The notes beneath the pieces are model-generated. The model had not been told where the DNA came from. It did no database searches and worked only from the letters and a program-made list of their open reading frames with translations. From assembly GCA_000697055.1 (NCBI GenBank), contig JNDT01002235.1, positions 1 to 64,000 of the forward strand: 64,000 nucleotides of DNA, written 5' to 3'. Each line of letters begins with the position of its first letter. Positions within the stretch are counted from its first letter, which is position 1. The stretch comes from Saksenaea vasiformis B4078 (Eukaryota > Mucoromycota > Mucoromycetes > Mucorales > Saksenaeaceae). Made by a program: the position numbers and the translations under genes. This document shows positions 1 through 8,817 of this stretch, in pieces.

Positions 1-3000
1 TACCTTCAAGAATGATTGCGGGAGCACTACCCCCTTCCAGCGTTTTTGCCGGGTCAAAAAGGCGTGATAAACGATCAGGCAAAATGTTGTCAAGACCTGG
101 GAGGTGCACAACATCAAAGTCATACTGTAGGATAGTATTGAGCCAATTGATCATCATGGCGTTTGCCACTTTCTGAGTGTGTAGATAAGTCAATGCTTTG
201 TGGTCAGTGTACAAGGTGAATTTGTTTCCCCATAAGTACTTGTGGAATTTTGTGAGAGCATAAACTATGGCGAGTAATTCCTGTTTGGTGGTGGAATAGT
301 TCCATTCACTCTTGGATAGTGCGCGTGCCATAAATCCAATATGTCGGGTTTGGTTGTCAATGACCTGATACAGGGCAGCACCGATTCCAGTGTTAGAAGC
401 ATCCATAGCAACCTGAAAAGGATATTTCAAATTGGGGTAGCACAGAGTTGGTAGCCTGAGAAGAACCTTTTTGAGGTTGTTGAAAGCCGTGACGTGCTCC
501 TCTTTCCAAACACTTTCAAGTGTTGTCTCATTGCGTAGCCTGTCAAGTGGGGCTGTCATTGCTGAAACGTTTGGAATGTGCTCTCTGAAATAGTTGATTA
601 TGCCAAGAAAGTGCTGAATATCGGTACCTGTGCGAGGTAGAGGCCAATCTTGGATATTGCTTACTTTTCGAGGGTCCAGGGAGATACCTGTGCTGGATAT
701 GCAGAAACCGAGAAGGTATACTGATCGCTGTGCGAAATAGCACTTTTTTGGATTCAATATCAAGTTCACACTGGTGAGCTTGTTGATGACCATTTGGACA
801 TGCTGTGCATGTTCCTCAAGATTTTGAGAGTGTATAATGATATCATCGACGAATGTTGTGATGAACGACCAGTCTTTGAAGATGATATTCATGACCCTTT
901 GGAACTTGGAAGATATCGGTTTGAGACCAAACAGACAACCACGGAACATGTACTGCATGCTTTTGAAAGTAAACGCTGTTTTGGGTCTGTCTGGTTCATA
1001 TATCTCAAAGCGATGGAAAGCTGTTTTGAGGTCTAGTGTAGTGAACACTGTTGCACCTCCGAGTTTGTGGAATATGTCCCCAATAAGTGGAAGTGGATAT
1101 CGGTCTTCCTTGAGGAGCTTGTTGATATGGCGAGGATCGAGGCATGGACGTCTGTCAGTGTAGTGACCGAACATATCCTTTTTTGGTGCCAAAGTGAGAG
1201 GACTATTCCAGGCTGTGTCTGTGGGAGCCTGTTCGATAGTGCCGTCTTTCAACCATGTATCAATGACTTCTTGAATTTTGGATTCATACACTACAGGCAG
1301 TGGATACTGTCGGCGGTATGATGTTACACCATCAGGCGTGTCAATGTGGATTACTGATTCAGGAACGGTGCAAAACGAATCTTTTGGTATACGCTCATTA
1401 GCGTCGATTGAAGGTTGAATAGCCTGGAGAAACTTTTCTCTTTCCTCCGTTGTACCTGCAGGTGAATTGTTTGGTTTGGGTGTATCATTTGGAATATCGC
1501 TTTTAGTTGTGTCATCGATCTGGTCATCCCATGAGGAGGCGATTCCCGTAATACCCATACCTAACTTAGGCATGAGGTCTAGACCAATACTGAGACGAGT
1601 ATCCAAAGCGAGATCCATGACAATGAAGGTATGGGAGCATGTTTTGCCCATGTACGAGAGTTGGAGATCAACTGTACCATAACTCTTTACAACTTGTTTT
1701 GTAGCCGCAAGATGAATAGTGTTTTTATTGTTTGTATTTAAAAATACATCTAATTCTTGCGCCAATGCAAGATCTACAAACGAACTACTAGCTCCAGTGT
1801 CTACCAGGCCCCACTGTCTTTCACTCTGTACAAGAATAGGTACAAAAATTGAGTCAGTGGTTTTGTTTGCAATAGCTCGATTAAGGTGTTTACCTTGTTT
1901 TTGGAGATCCAATTTCTCCATGTTGATAGGTAACATGGTGTCAGGATCATTGACATCCATGACCTTCGCCGCACGGTTTGCCGTGTATTTCTTCTTGGCA
2001 TCGAAGTACTCCTGGCAGGTGTGCCCAGGCTTGTACTCCTCTTTCTTGCAGTACTGGCACAGGTTTGTGCCCTTGGGCTTGCCTTCTTGCCTCGTTTGCT
2101 GTGAGGCTTCCTGGAGCATCTCCTTCCAGAGGTTACAGTCTTGCTTGGAGTGGGAACCCTTTGGGTGCAACGGACATCCTTTTTGATGGAAATGTCCACG
2201 CTTGGCCTTCCTCTGGTCGGAGTTGTCGTCAGCAGTGTAACGGCGCTTGCCATTGTTCTCTGGTTCATCCGTTTCATGCAACCCATCGGTGTCTTCACCA
2301 CAAGACGCCATGATCAATTGCGCTGCCTTGTGCAGGTCGTTGGTGAGAGATAAACCGTAATGGTTGGTCAGGGCAGACCAAGCTTGCTTTTTGATGTGTG
2401 GCCGCAACGAACAGACAAAGTTGTATACCAATTCCTGGTCTTGCTTGAGGTTGGCCTTGAGTGAGACCTCTTGGTACCTCTCCAGGAAAAGGCGAATGGA
2501 CTCCTTGGGGTGCTGGGATAAGTGTTGGTACTCGTCTTTTTTACGCCAGATGTAGAACGGGTTACCGAATTCGTTTTCAAGATGGGCAGCTGCCTGGCTC
2601 CACTTGAGTCCCCTGTTGGCCAGAGTCTTGGAGAACCATTGGCGTTGAGTATCATCGCAGGTGAGCCAGAAGAGTTGTTCCCAATGGTCATCAAGGGGCA
2701 ACAGGTTGTAAGCACGCAATTGTGCTTCAAACGCGCGAATAAACGACTTGACTGAGTCATGGACCTTCTTCTTTTCATCTCTGAGAGGACCACCTCTCAC
2801 CTGGAACGCGGGTAGTTCCTTGGGCACCAACGTGAAGAGCTTGCTGGACGCCTGGGAACTGTTGTTGGGAACCTTGGCCAAGGTGTCTTCCTCTTGGGCG
2901 GCCTTGGCTTGAAGAAAAGCAACCCAACAAGCCTTAGCACGATCCAGATCCGTTTGAGCATTCAGATGCTCTAATTCACCAGCATTTTCATCGCTTAGGA

Positions 3001-3214
3001 CCATCATTAGCCTGTTAGAGGCCACCTTCTTCTTAGACTTCAAGTTTTCTTCCAGTTGCTGGATATCCACTGAGGATTCTGAGCACGAATCTCCATTAGA
3101 CATGACAGTGTCCTCTGTTTCCATATGTTCTTGGATAGCCTGGATAGCCTGAGGTTCTTCCTGGTTGACGGGAACTTGAATGGGAGATTCAGTAGGGGTG
3201 ATTTGGGCAGACAT
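1..3214 (-). CDS. Ty3/gypsy retrotransposon Gag-Pol, partial, open to the window edge
   Basis: One uninterrupted minus-strand frame of about 1,071 codons starts at the ATG at 3214 and leaves the window without a stop. In order I read a charged Gag with two zinc-knuckle-like motifs (2135-2176, C-x2-H-x4-H-x4-C; 2015-2059, C-x2-C-x8-H-x-C), an aspartic protease with DTGAS at about residue 472 (1790-1801), a reverse transcriptase with FVDD at residues 788-791 (842-853), and the start of RNase H with its MDAS motif near residue 938. Protease, RT and RNase H codons were checked to be in one frame, so Gag and Pol are fused as in Tf1/sushi-like elements. The rest of RNase H, the integrase and the left LTR lie outside the window. 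Lack of stops contrasts with the broken gag genes next door and suggests a young copy. Family assignment is secure; activity is inference. Confidence 0.93.
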   Translation of the reverse strand, partial: MSAQITPTESPIQVPVNQEEPQAIQAIQEHMETEDTVMSNGDSCSESSVDIQQLEENLKSKKKVASNRLMMVLSDENAGELEHLNAQTDLDRAKACWVAFLQAKAAQEEDTLAKVPNNSSQASSKLFTLVPKELPAFQVRGGPLRDEKKKVHDSVKSFIRAFEAQLRAYNLLPLDDHWEQLFWLTCDDTQRQWFSKTLANRGLKWSQAAAHLENEFGNPFYIWRKKDEYQHLSQHPKESIRLFLERYQEVSLKANLKQDQELVYNFVCSLRPHIKKQAWSALTNHYGLSLTNDLHKAAQLIMASCGEDTDGLHETDEPENNGKRRYTADDNSDQRKAKRGHFHQKGCPLHPKGSHSKQDCNLWKEMLQEASQQTRQEGKPKGTNLCQYCKKEEYKPGHTCQEYFDAKKKYTANRAAKVMDVNDPDTMLPINMEKLDLQKQGKHLNRAIANKTTDSIFVPILVQSERQWGLVDTGASSSFVDLALAQELDVFLNTNNKNTIHLAATKQVVKSYGTVDLQLSYMGKTCSHTFIVMDLALDTRLSIGLDLMPKLGMGITGIASSWDDQIDDTTKSDIPNDTPKPNNSPAGTTEEREKFLQAIQPSIDANERIPKDSFCTVPESVIHIDTPDGVTSYRRQYPLPVVYESKIQEVIDTWLKDGTIEQAPTDTAWNSPLTLAPKKDMFGHYTDRRPCLDPRHINKLLKEDRYPLPLIGDIFHKLGGATVFTTLDLKTAFHRFEIYEPDRPKTAFTFKSMQYMFRGCLFGLKPISSKFQRVMNIIFKDWSFITTFVDDIIIHSQNLEEHAQHVQMVINKLTSVNLILNPKKCYFAQRSVYLLGFCISSTGISLDPRKVSNIQDWPLPRTGTDIQHFLGIINYFREHIPNVSAMTAPLDRLRNETTLESVWKEEHVTAFNNLKKVLLRLPTLCYPNLKYPFQVAMDASNTGIGAALYQVIDNQTRHIGFMARALSKSEWNYSTTKQELLAIVYALTKFHKYLWGNKFTLYTDHKALTYLHTQKVANAMMINWLNTILQYDFDVVHLPGLDNILPDRLSRLFDPAKTLEGGSAPAIILEG

Positions 3215-3319
3215 GGTTGATAATAAAGATAAAATAGAAGAATTCAAAGGAAAAAATGTTGTATGGGTAAGTTAATTGGGACAGTAGACAGATAGAATCC
3301 TTTGAGACTGTTGGATGTC

Positions 3320-3351
3320 TTTATTTCAGTTAGATTGTCTGCCTATTTATA
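3320..3351 (-). promoter_or_regulatory. LTR promoter and poly(A) signal of the gypsy element
   Basis: Read on the minus strand, TATAAATA at 3344-3351 is followed about 20 nt downstream by AATAAA at 3320-3325, then a leader of about 100 nt to the Gag start at 3214. The same order is found in the other three LTRs of the nest. The exact ends of this LTR were not resolved. A left part of the LTR near 3240-3290 and a right end near 3440-3540 are guesses. I saw no convincing tRNA primer-binding site. Confidence 0.5.
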
Positions 3352-3859
3352 TGATTCAGTCTTTTAGCGGAAATAAGAATTAGTGAACGTTCTTCTCAGT
3401 ATTAGGTGTGGATTATAGAATGGATCAATTACTGTGATGACACAGTGCTACCTTGTTGTACTGAACTCGGTGATAAGTCTAAGTTATAGATGATAAGGTT
3501 CAGTTGGTGTTCCAGTGGAGAAGTTCACTGTATATGGAAACACGATTAATCCCCGATCTTTCCTGTTATGGAACACAATTCTATAGGATGGGCATTACGA
3601 CGGTCAACATATACCACACTTGTCATTGTGATCATCCAAGAGTAGTCCAAGAGTCGTGTCAGGATGTTGAGTGTGCCAGTAAATGGGATTGTGTTGAGTG
3701 GCAGGCGGTTCACCATTATAAACTGCGCCATTTAGTTTTTTGGCTGGTAGTGAAGGTGACACTCAGAATCCCAGCTTTCATCATAATTCATGCGTTTATT
3801 GATCATGCATTGCAATTTTTGTTGATCCCATTCCTTCATGTCCTCTGAAATTTAAGTAT
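3352..3859. other. Retroelement junction, no gene
   Basis: This stretch lies between the LTR promoter of the left gypsy element and the tail of the next broken gag. It probably contains the upstream part of the gypsy LTR and degraded 3' gag sequence of the neighbour. On the minus strand around 3600-3640 there is a CGIC followed, in another frame, by an H and C at zinc-knuckle-like spacing. This may be a shifted knuckle of the neighbouring gag. Confidence 0.3.
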
Positions 3860-5060
3860 TGCAAGGATGGTGGCGTCCATCATAATGGTGTCTGGTATAA
3901 TAATCTTGAGAAATATAGCCTGGTCATTTTGTCTTGTCCCATATCTTGCCATTATTGTAGGATGGTCGATAGGGAGATGGATCAGGTATCTGTTCTTGTC
4001 CATTCATTGGGCCTTGTGGAGCTGACTGTTTCCTTTGCATTGGTTCATGAGATGGAGGTTGCTGATATGAGTCTTGATTGTAAGGTTGAGAATATTGTCA
4101 ATCATATTGGTAGCATCTTGGTTGGTATCCTTGTCCATATGATGGAGATTATCATTGAGAATGGTAGTTATCATAGTAACTGTCATGATAGTTGTCATGG
4201 TAACGTTGAAATTCAACACCATCATAGTAATTGTAGCATGGTTTTGACACATAGGGTCGTTGAGATCCATGGATAGTAGGTTCAGGCCATTGATCTAGAT
4301 ACATGATTTGTATCTGATGGTGGGCTTCTTCCTTGGCAATTTTTGTTACAGCATCTGAGAGGGACAAACTACGTTTCAAGACGTCAGATAGTATGTTTGT
4401 AGATACTCCTTCACGGTAGTAACGTTTGAGATTGAATAATTCCAGGCGTTCATGGTCTTGTACAAGCTGTTCCATAGCAGGTACATTCAGGACTCTTTGG
4501 TCATTTTCCTTGGTATATCCAGATGGATTGAGGATTGTCTTGAGTGTTTGTAATTCCTTGGCGTTCCAGTAACCTTGGGAGTTTCAGTAATAATCCTTGA
4601 AGGACAAGCTGGACATCATGGCACAGTGTTGAGTAATCTCAGGTAAAAGACCTGTCATGAAGTTCAACTTGATCATGTTCTCATCTAATATCTCAGCTTG
4701 TTCTGTGGCTTCTTGCAATCTGGAATAAAAGGTACAGGGATGTTCATCATGCTTTTGGCACATTGTATCAAAGTCATGGCGATGTTGAAGCAGGATGAAT
4801 GGAGTTACAAATTTATTCTGAAGGAGATCAGTGGCGGCACCATAAGAAAGGTCTTTGTTTTCAATCTTATTCTTGAAGAATCGTTTAGCAGCACCAATTA
4901 GATAGGATCCAAGGAGTTCAACGCAGCAGTCATCATTGTGGACATTGGCCATGGCGAGATAGGATTCAAATTGATTGCAAAACTTGTGGAAATCAGTCCC
5001 CTCAGTACCAGAGAATTTTTGAGGTCTTGGGTGTAAATATTGGTATTCATTGGAAGCCAA
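3860..5060 (-). pseudogene. Broken gag of a second LTR retrotransposon
   Basis: The ATG at 5060 opens a 158-residue Gag (RPQKFSGTEGTDFHKF; capsid-like helical stretch) that ends at an in-frame TGA (4584-4586). The same frame continues for over 140 codons to about 4152, with a Y/H/N-rich tail, and then meets TGA-TAA and later TGA codons down to about 3860. The product was evidently one Gag of roughly 400 residues, now interrupted. Several of the stops are TGA and one transition from CGA. The gene lies 148 nt downstream of the LTR at 5209-5887, which points the same way, so that LTR is its 5' LTR. No matching pol is visible, so the 3' part was lost or displaced by the gypsy element. Confidence 0.72.
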
Positions 5061-5189
5061 TACAGTATGTTAATTGTTGTGAGTCATTTTTCAATTGTTC
5101 TATTGATTCAAAATATTTGTTTAGTAAAAGCTTTTTGATTTTGTACTTGTATGTTCTGTTGTAATTCTGTCATTTGTTGTTGAATTCCC

Positions 5190-5207
5190 CTGTAGTGAGC
5201 ACTACAG
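5190..5207. repeat. 8-bp-arm palindrome just inside the LTR
   Basis: CTGTAGTG-AG-CACTACAG is a perfect inverted repeat with a 2-nt spacer. It abuts the inner end of the LTR at 5209, where a retroelement primer-binding site would lie. It does not look like a tRNA 3' end complement. Confidence 0.55.
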
Positions 5208-5208
5208 A

Positions 5209-5887
5209 TGTAAGTGTAGTTTTGTGTAAGAGAGAAAAAGAAAAGAAAAAAGGAAATATGTCATTCAGTTGTAAGTGAGTACCAGATATTTTTATAGTTG
5301 ATATCAAAGATTTCAAAGGGTTAATAATGATAAAGGTATCAATGGAGTAATCAGAGATAAAAAGGGAAGCGTAGATAAAAAAAAAAGTCAAAGGTGATAG
5401 AAAATCAAGAGAATATAGATAAACTTGCTTGCCAAAGTATTATTGTACTAAAAACTGTCTTTATTGTGATCCCTATGAGGGCTATTTATACTAGTTCTAG
5501 TCTATGGCTGTTCTACAAATAATCATTGTTGTAATGGATATTTAGCAAGTCCAATCCATGAAAAGGATCAAAGTAATCATGTAATGAGATCAAAGTGATC
5601 CTTTCAGAGTAGGAGTTTGATTTTGGGTTTTCAGGAGTGAGGTGAGTGTGTGGAATTGTCAAGATGTCAGAATTGTATTGCAGTAGGCGAGAAAGGTGTC
5701 TGTATTGCTAGAAAGAAGATCAATTCCAACTGTGTAAGTTGTGTATAGTTGGTTGGTATTGTTGAATATGTCCAGTTTTGAGACTATGTTTTGGTCATTG
5801 CAAAATGTTGAAGCATTGAGAGCATGCTTATGCTTCACATCATCGTCTGGGTCTGAATCTTGAGCTGAAGCAGCTTGGTACCTTACA
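5209..5887 (-). repeat. LTR copy 1 (679 bp), 5' LTR of the broken gag element
   Basis: The ends are TGTAAG and CTTACA, a perfect 6-bp terminal inverted repeat with the usual TG...CA. Transcription would run on the minus strand: TATAAATA at 5483-5490, then AATAAA at 5460-5465. From 5460 to 5887 it aligns without gaps to LTR copy 2 (7838-8526) at a constant offset of 2639. It is followed on its transcribed side by a 148-nt leader and the broken gag at 5060. The flanks (ACAGA to the left, ATGG to the right) do not match, as expected if the left flank is the interior of the element. Confidence 0.85.
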
Positions 5888-6510
5888 ATGGATCAGCCTG
5901 CCAATTCTTGCATGTCTTTGAGGATTGCCTGCAGATGTTCAACCTGGACATCAACAAATATTGGGAGTTATACCTCAAACGCTGTATCAATGAAACCCAA
6001 TACAGCTGGTTCAAAATGACATTGAAGGGAAAGACGTTAACTTGGATGGAAGCATGAATGATCATTGCCAACAAGTTTAACTCACCTGTTTACCAGTTGC
6101 ACATGCAGGGAAAAGTTGCACATATGACTCAGAAACCCAGTAAAAGTTTATTGAAGTACATGGAACGTTATCACGCAGCTTTCTTCAAGGCTGGATGCCA
6201 AAACTTCCCAACATGTAGCTTCAGTACTCACGTTTTTCTCTCTTCATTGAACAACGAGTACCAGGAAGCAGCATACTGTGTAGTAAGTATGCATCATGGA
6301 AAAACGATTCCAAGAGACCTGGAGAAAGTGATGGAGTCTGTTGCCATGTTAATATCAGAAGACAAACGTGTGCATGTGGAGGATTTTGACAGTAAAGATG
6401 ACATGGAGGAACAAGAGTTTAAAACTCTCAAACGTCCTCGCTACCAAAAGCACAAGTTGCAGGATAGACACGTTGTTACGCTGTATTTTTCAGTTACTGT
6501 ATATGGATAG
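5888..6510 (+). pseudogene. Fragment of a third retrotransposon gag
   Basis: Reading from the LTR boundary, an open frame encodes a Gag-type capsid segment (CQFLHVFEDCLQMF, ...WFKMTLKGKTLTW) for about 60 codons. It meets an in-frame TGA at 6055-6057 and continues in the same frame for 150 codons to a stop at 6508-6510. The stop codon could derive from CGA by one transition. The frame already reads as coding at the first base after the LTR, so the start of this gag was cut away when the neighbouring element inserted or rearranged. It is on the opposite strand to the other gag genes and is not obviously similar to them. Confidence 0.6.
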
Positions 6511-6732
6511 TGTTGTTCCAAGTGTTGTCATAGCGTAAGCTGAATGATGGTAATTGTTGTTAAAGGTATCAGTTGAGTAATGTTCGTTGATAGAAAGGTT
6601 CAGAATTGAGTGAGCACCAGGTGTAGATTTAAGTTGAATACCAAGACTTGGTTAAGTGGTAAAGCTTGAAGAAAGAAAAAGAAAGGTTTGAATAGAGTAA
6701 CTGTTGTCGGTATTGACAATATCCAAGGAGAT

Positions 6733-6780
6733 CTGGATAAAATAAAATATGACCGTTAGTAAGATCACTGATATGGTTAC
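6733..6780 (-). other. Intron-like segment in LTR repeat copy A
   Basis: On the minus strand a GTAACC donor, a TTACTAAC branch-site-like motif and a terminal CAG bound a 48-nt segment. The same signals and the same length recur in copy B (8770-8817), although the flanking sequence has diverged. Confidence 0.45.
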
Positions 6781-7184
6781 CTTGAATCAGCAAAGAGTTT
6801 CATCAGAGAGTTTCATCAAAGATAAAAAGAGAAATAAAAAGAGGACAGCAGAATTGTCATCGCTTGTCAGACAGAGAGTAAAATAAAAAAAAATAAAAGA
6901 AAAGGAATCAATGGATTCAGGTTAACGGTAGTTTCTTGAGAATAACCAATGGAGGTGAGCAATAAAAGGTGGTTTGAGAAATAAGAGAAGAACCTTTGGA
7001 AAAGACCTTTTGAGATGGCTTGAGATAACCAAGAGAAGAATATGCTGTTATAACCTAATGTTTTATTCATTGAATTGGAGGAGTATTTATACAAAATAGA
7101 TTGATAGGAAATAATTTCACTAAGTGGATGATCATCTAGTCTATCATGGCTCGAATGGATAATGACAGCAGGTAATTGGTTCAA

Positions 7185-7296
7185 TCATATGCACTTTGGA
7201 TCGTATGCACTTTGGGTCATATGCATCTTGGATCATATGCATCTTGGATCATATGTACTTTGGATCATATGTGGTTTTGATTGTATGCAGTTTCGA
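7185..7296. repeat. 16-bp minisatellite, seven units
   Basis: Seven consecutive 16-bp units in perfect phase, consensus TCATATGCACTTTGGA, at 7185, 7201, 7217, 7233, 7249, 7265 and 7281. The 7217 and 7233 units are identical. Divergence rises toward 7296, and an eighth degenerate unit may follow. It sits upstream of the TATA box of copy A, that is in the U3 region, where repeats often bind regulators. No binding factor is implied by the sequence alone. Confidence 0.85.
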
Positions 7297-7423
7297 GTAG
7301 ATGTGCCTTTGGATAAGGTTTGGGGATCTTGTTGGAGGTGATACCAGAGGTCATGTGCCATTGTCAGAGTGGATGTCAGTTTGTATAGGATTCTGTGAGC
7401 CTAATGATAAGAACCTAGAAGAC

Positions 7424-7448
7424 TTCAAAGTTGTAATACAACTTTGAA
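7424..7448. repeat. Palindrome at the head-to-head LTR junction
   Basis: TTCAAAGTTGTA-A-TACAACTTTGAA: perfect 12-bp arms around one central base. Copy A runs left from here on the minus strand and copy B runs right on the plus strand, so this may be two abutting LTR 5' ends. Beyond the 12 bp the two arms are no longer alike until the TATA regions. Confidence 0.6.
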
Positions 7449-7837
7449 AGATATATTGTATCAAGGCGACATCTTTCATTGATCCACTTGAAAAAGAATA
7501 AAAAAATAAGAGCAAAGTAAAATCGATATTGTAGATAAAGGAAAATAAAAAGGCAAGATTGCCACAGAGTAAAAATCGGCGCGCTACAACGAAGCAACTC
7601 AGGTTTACTGAACATCAAGCGTTTAGTTTTCTTATCTCTCCCCAACTTTTATTTCCTTTCTTGTATCGATCTATTTTATATAAATACCCCCTCATTTCAA
7701 TGAATAAAATATCAGGTTATCAGAACACAATTTTCTCTTGGTCTACTCTAGCCATCTCTAAAGGTCATTTCCAAAGGTTATCTACAAGCCGCCTTTTATT
7801 GCTCTGCCTCTGTTAGTTATTCTCAAGAAACCACCGT

Positions 7838-8526
7838 TGTAAGTGTGGTTTTGTGTAAGAGAGAAAAAGAAAAAAAAGAAAAGGAGAAAAAGAAATATGT
7901 CGTTCGGTTGTAAGTGAGCACCAGATACTTTTATAGTCGGTATCAAAGACTTCAAAGAGTTAACGATGATAAAGGTATCAACGGAGTGATCAGAGATAAA
8001 AGGGAAGCGTGGAAAAAAATAAAGTCAAAGGCGGTAGAGAATCAAAGAGAAATAAAGATACACTTGCTTGCCAAAGTAATATCGTGCTGAAAACTGTCTT
8101 TATTGTGATCCCTATGAGGGCTATTTATACTAGTTCTAGTCTATGGCTGTTCTACAAATAATCATTGTTGTGATGGATATTTAGCAAGTCCGATCCATGA
8201 AAAGGATCAAAGTGATCGTGTAACGAGATCAAAGTGATCCCTTCGGAGTAGGAGTTTGATTTTGGATTTTCAGGAGTGAGATGAGTGTGTGGAATTGTCA
8301 AGATGTCGGAATTGTATTGCAGTAGGTGAGAAAGGTGTCTGTATTGCCGGGAAGAAGGTCAATTCCAACTGTGTGAGTTGCGTATAGTTGGTCGGTATTG
8401 TTGAATATGTCCAGTTTTGAGATTATGTTTTGGTCATTGCGAAATGTTGAAGCATTGAGAGCATGCTTATGCTCCACATCGTCGTCTGGGTCTGAATCTT
8501 GAGCTGAAGCAGCTTGGCACCTTACA
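7838..8526 (-). mobile_element. Solo LTR (copy 2, 689 bp) with target-site duplication
   Basis: TGTAAG...CTTACA ends, minus-sense TATAAATA (8122-8129) and AATAAA (8099-8104). It is flanked on both sides by CCGT (7834-7837 and 8527-8530). The uninterrupted site, with ...CNACCGTTAACC, is preserved in copy A at about 6925-6945 on the minus strand. A single LTR with a duplicated target and no internal genes is the usual product of LTR-LTR recombination. Confidence 0.85.
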
Positions 8527-8769
8527 CCGTTAACCAAAATCTGCCAATTCTTTTCTTTTTCTTTTTCTCTATTTTTTTTTATCCGATTGATTTACAAGTG
8601 ACACTGATTTCGCTATCTCTTTTTATTTTCTTTTACATTTTCTTTTACATTTTCTCTTCTCTTTACTGAAATTCTATATTTCTTCTGATCCAACTCGCTG
8701 ATCATCTGAAAAATATCTCTATTTCATCTCCATACATCTCTAATTGATAGAATCAATACGAGAACAAAG

Positions 8770-8817
8770 GTAACTATACCAATGATTTTACTGACAATTA
8801 TACTCTTTTTCAAACAG
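8770..8817 (+). other. Intron-like segment in LTR repeat copy B
   Basis: GTAACT donor, TTACTGAC branch-site-like motif and CAG acceptor bound 48 nt, matching copy A in length and signals. A 66-codon ATG frame starts 109 nt downstream (8927). Confidence 0.45.

Larger units (their letters stand above)
6570..7436 (-). repeat. Diverged LTR-type repeat, copy A (minus sense)
   Basis: On the minus strand this carries TATAAATA (7084-7091), AATAAA (7062-7067) and a long region homologous to copy B on the other side of 7436. Shared landmarks include TATTCTCAAGAAACNACCGTTAACC, CCAAGTCTTGGTATT and AAATCTACACCTGGT. It holds a 16-bp minisatellite upstream of the TATA box (7185-7296) and an intron-like 48-nt segment (6733-6780). 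The left boundary is uncertain (6480-6570). Copy A keeps the empty site for the solo LTR that interrupts copy B. Confidence 0.6.
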
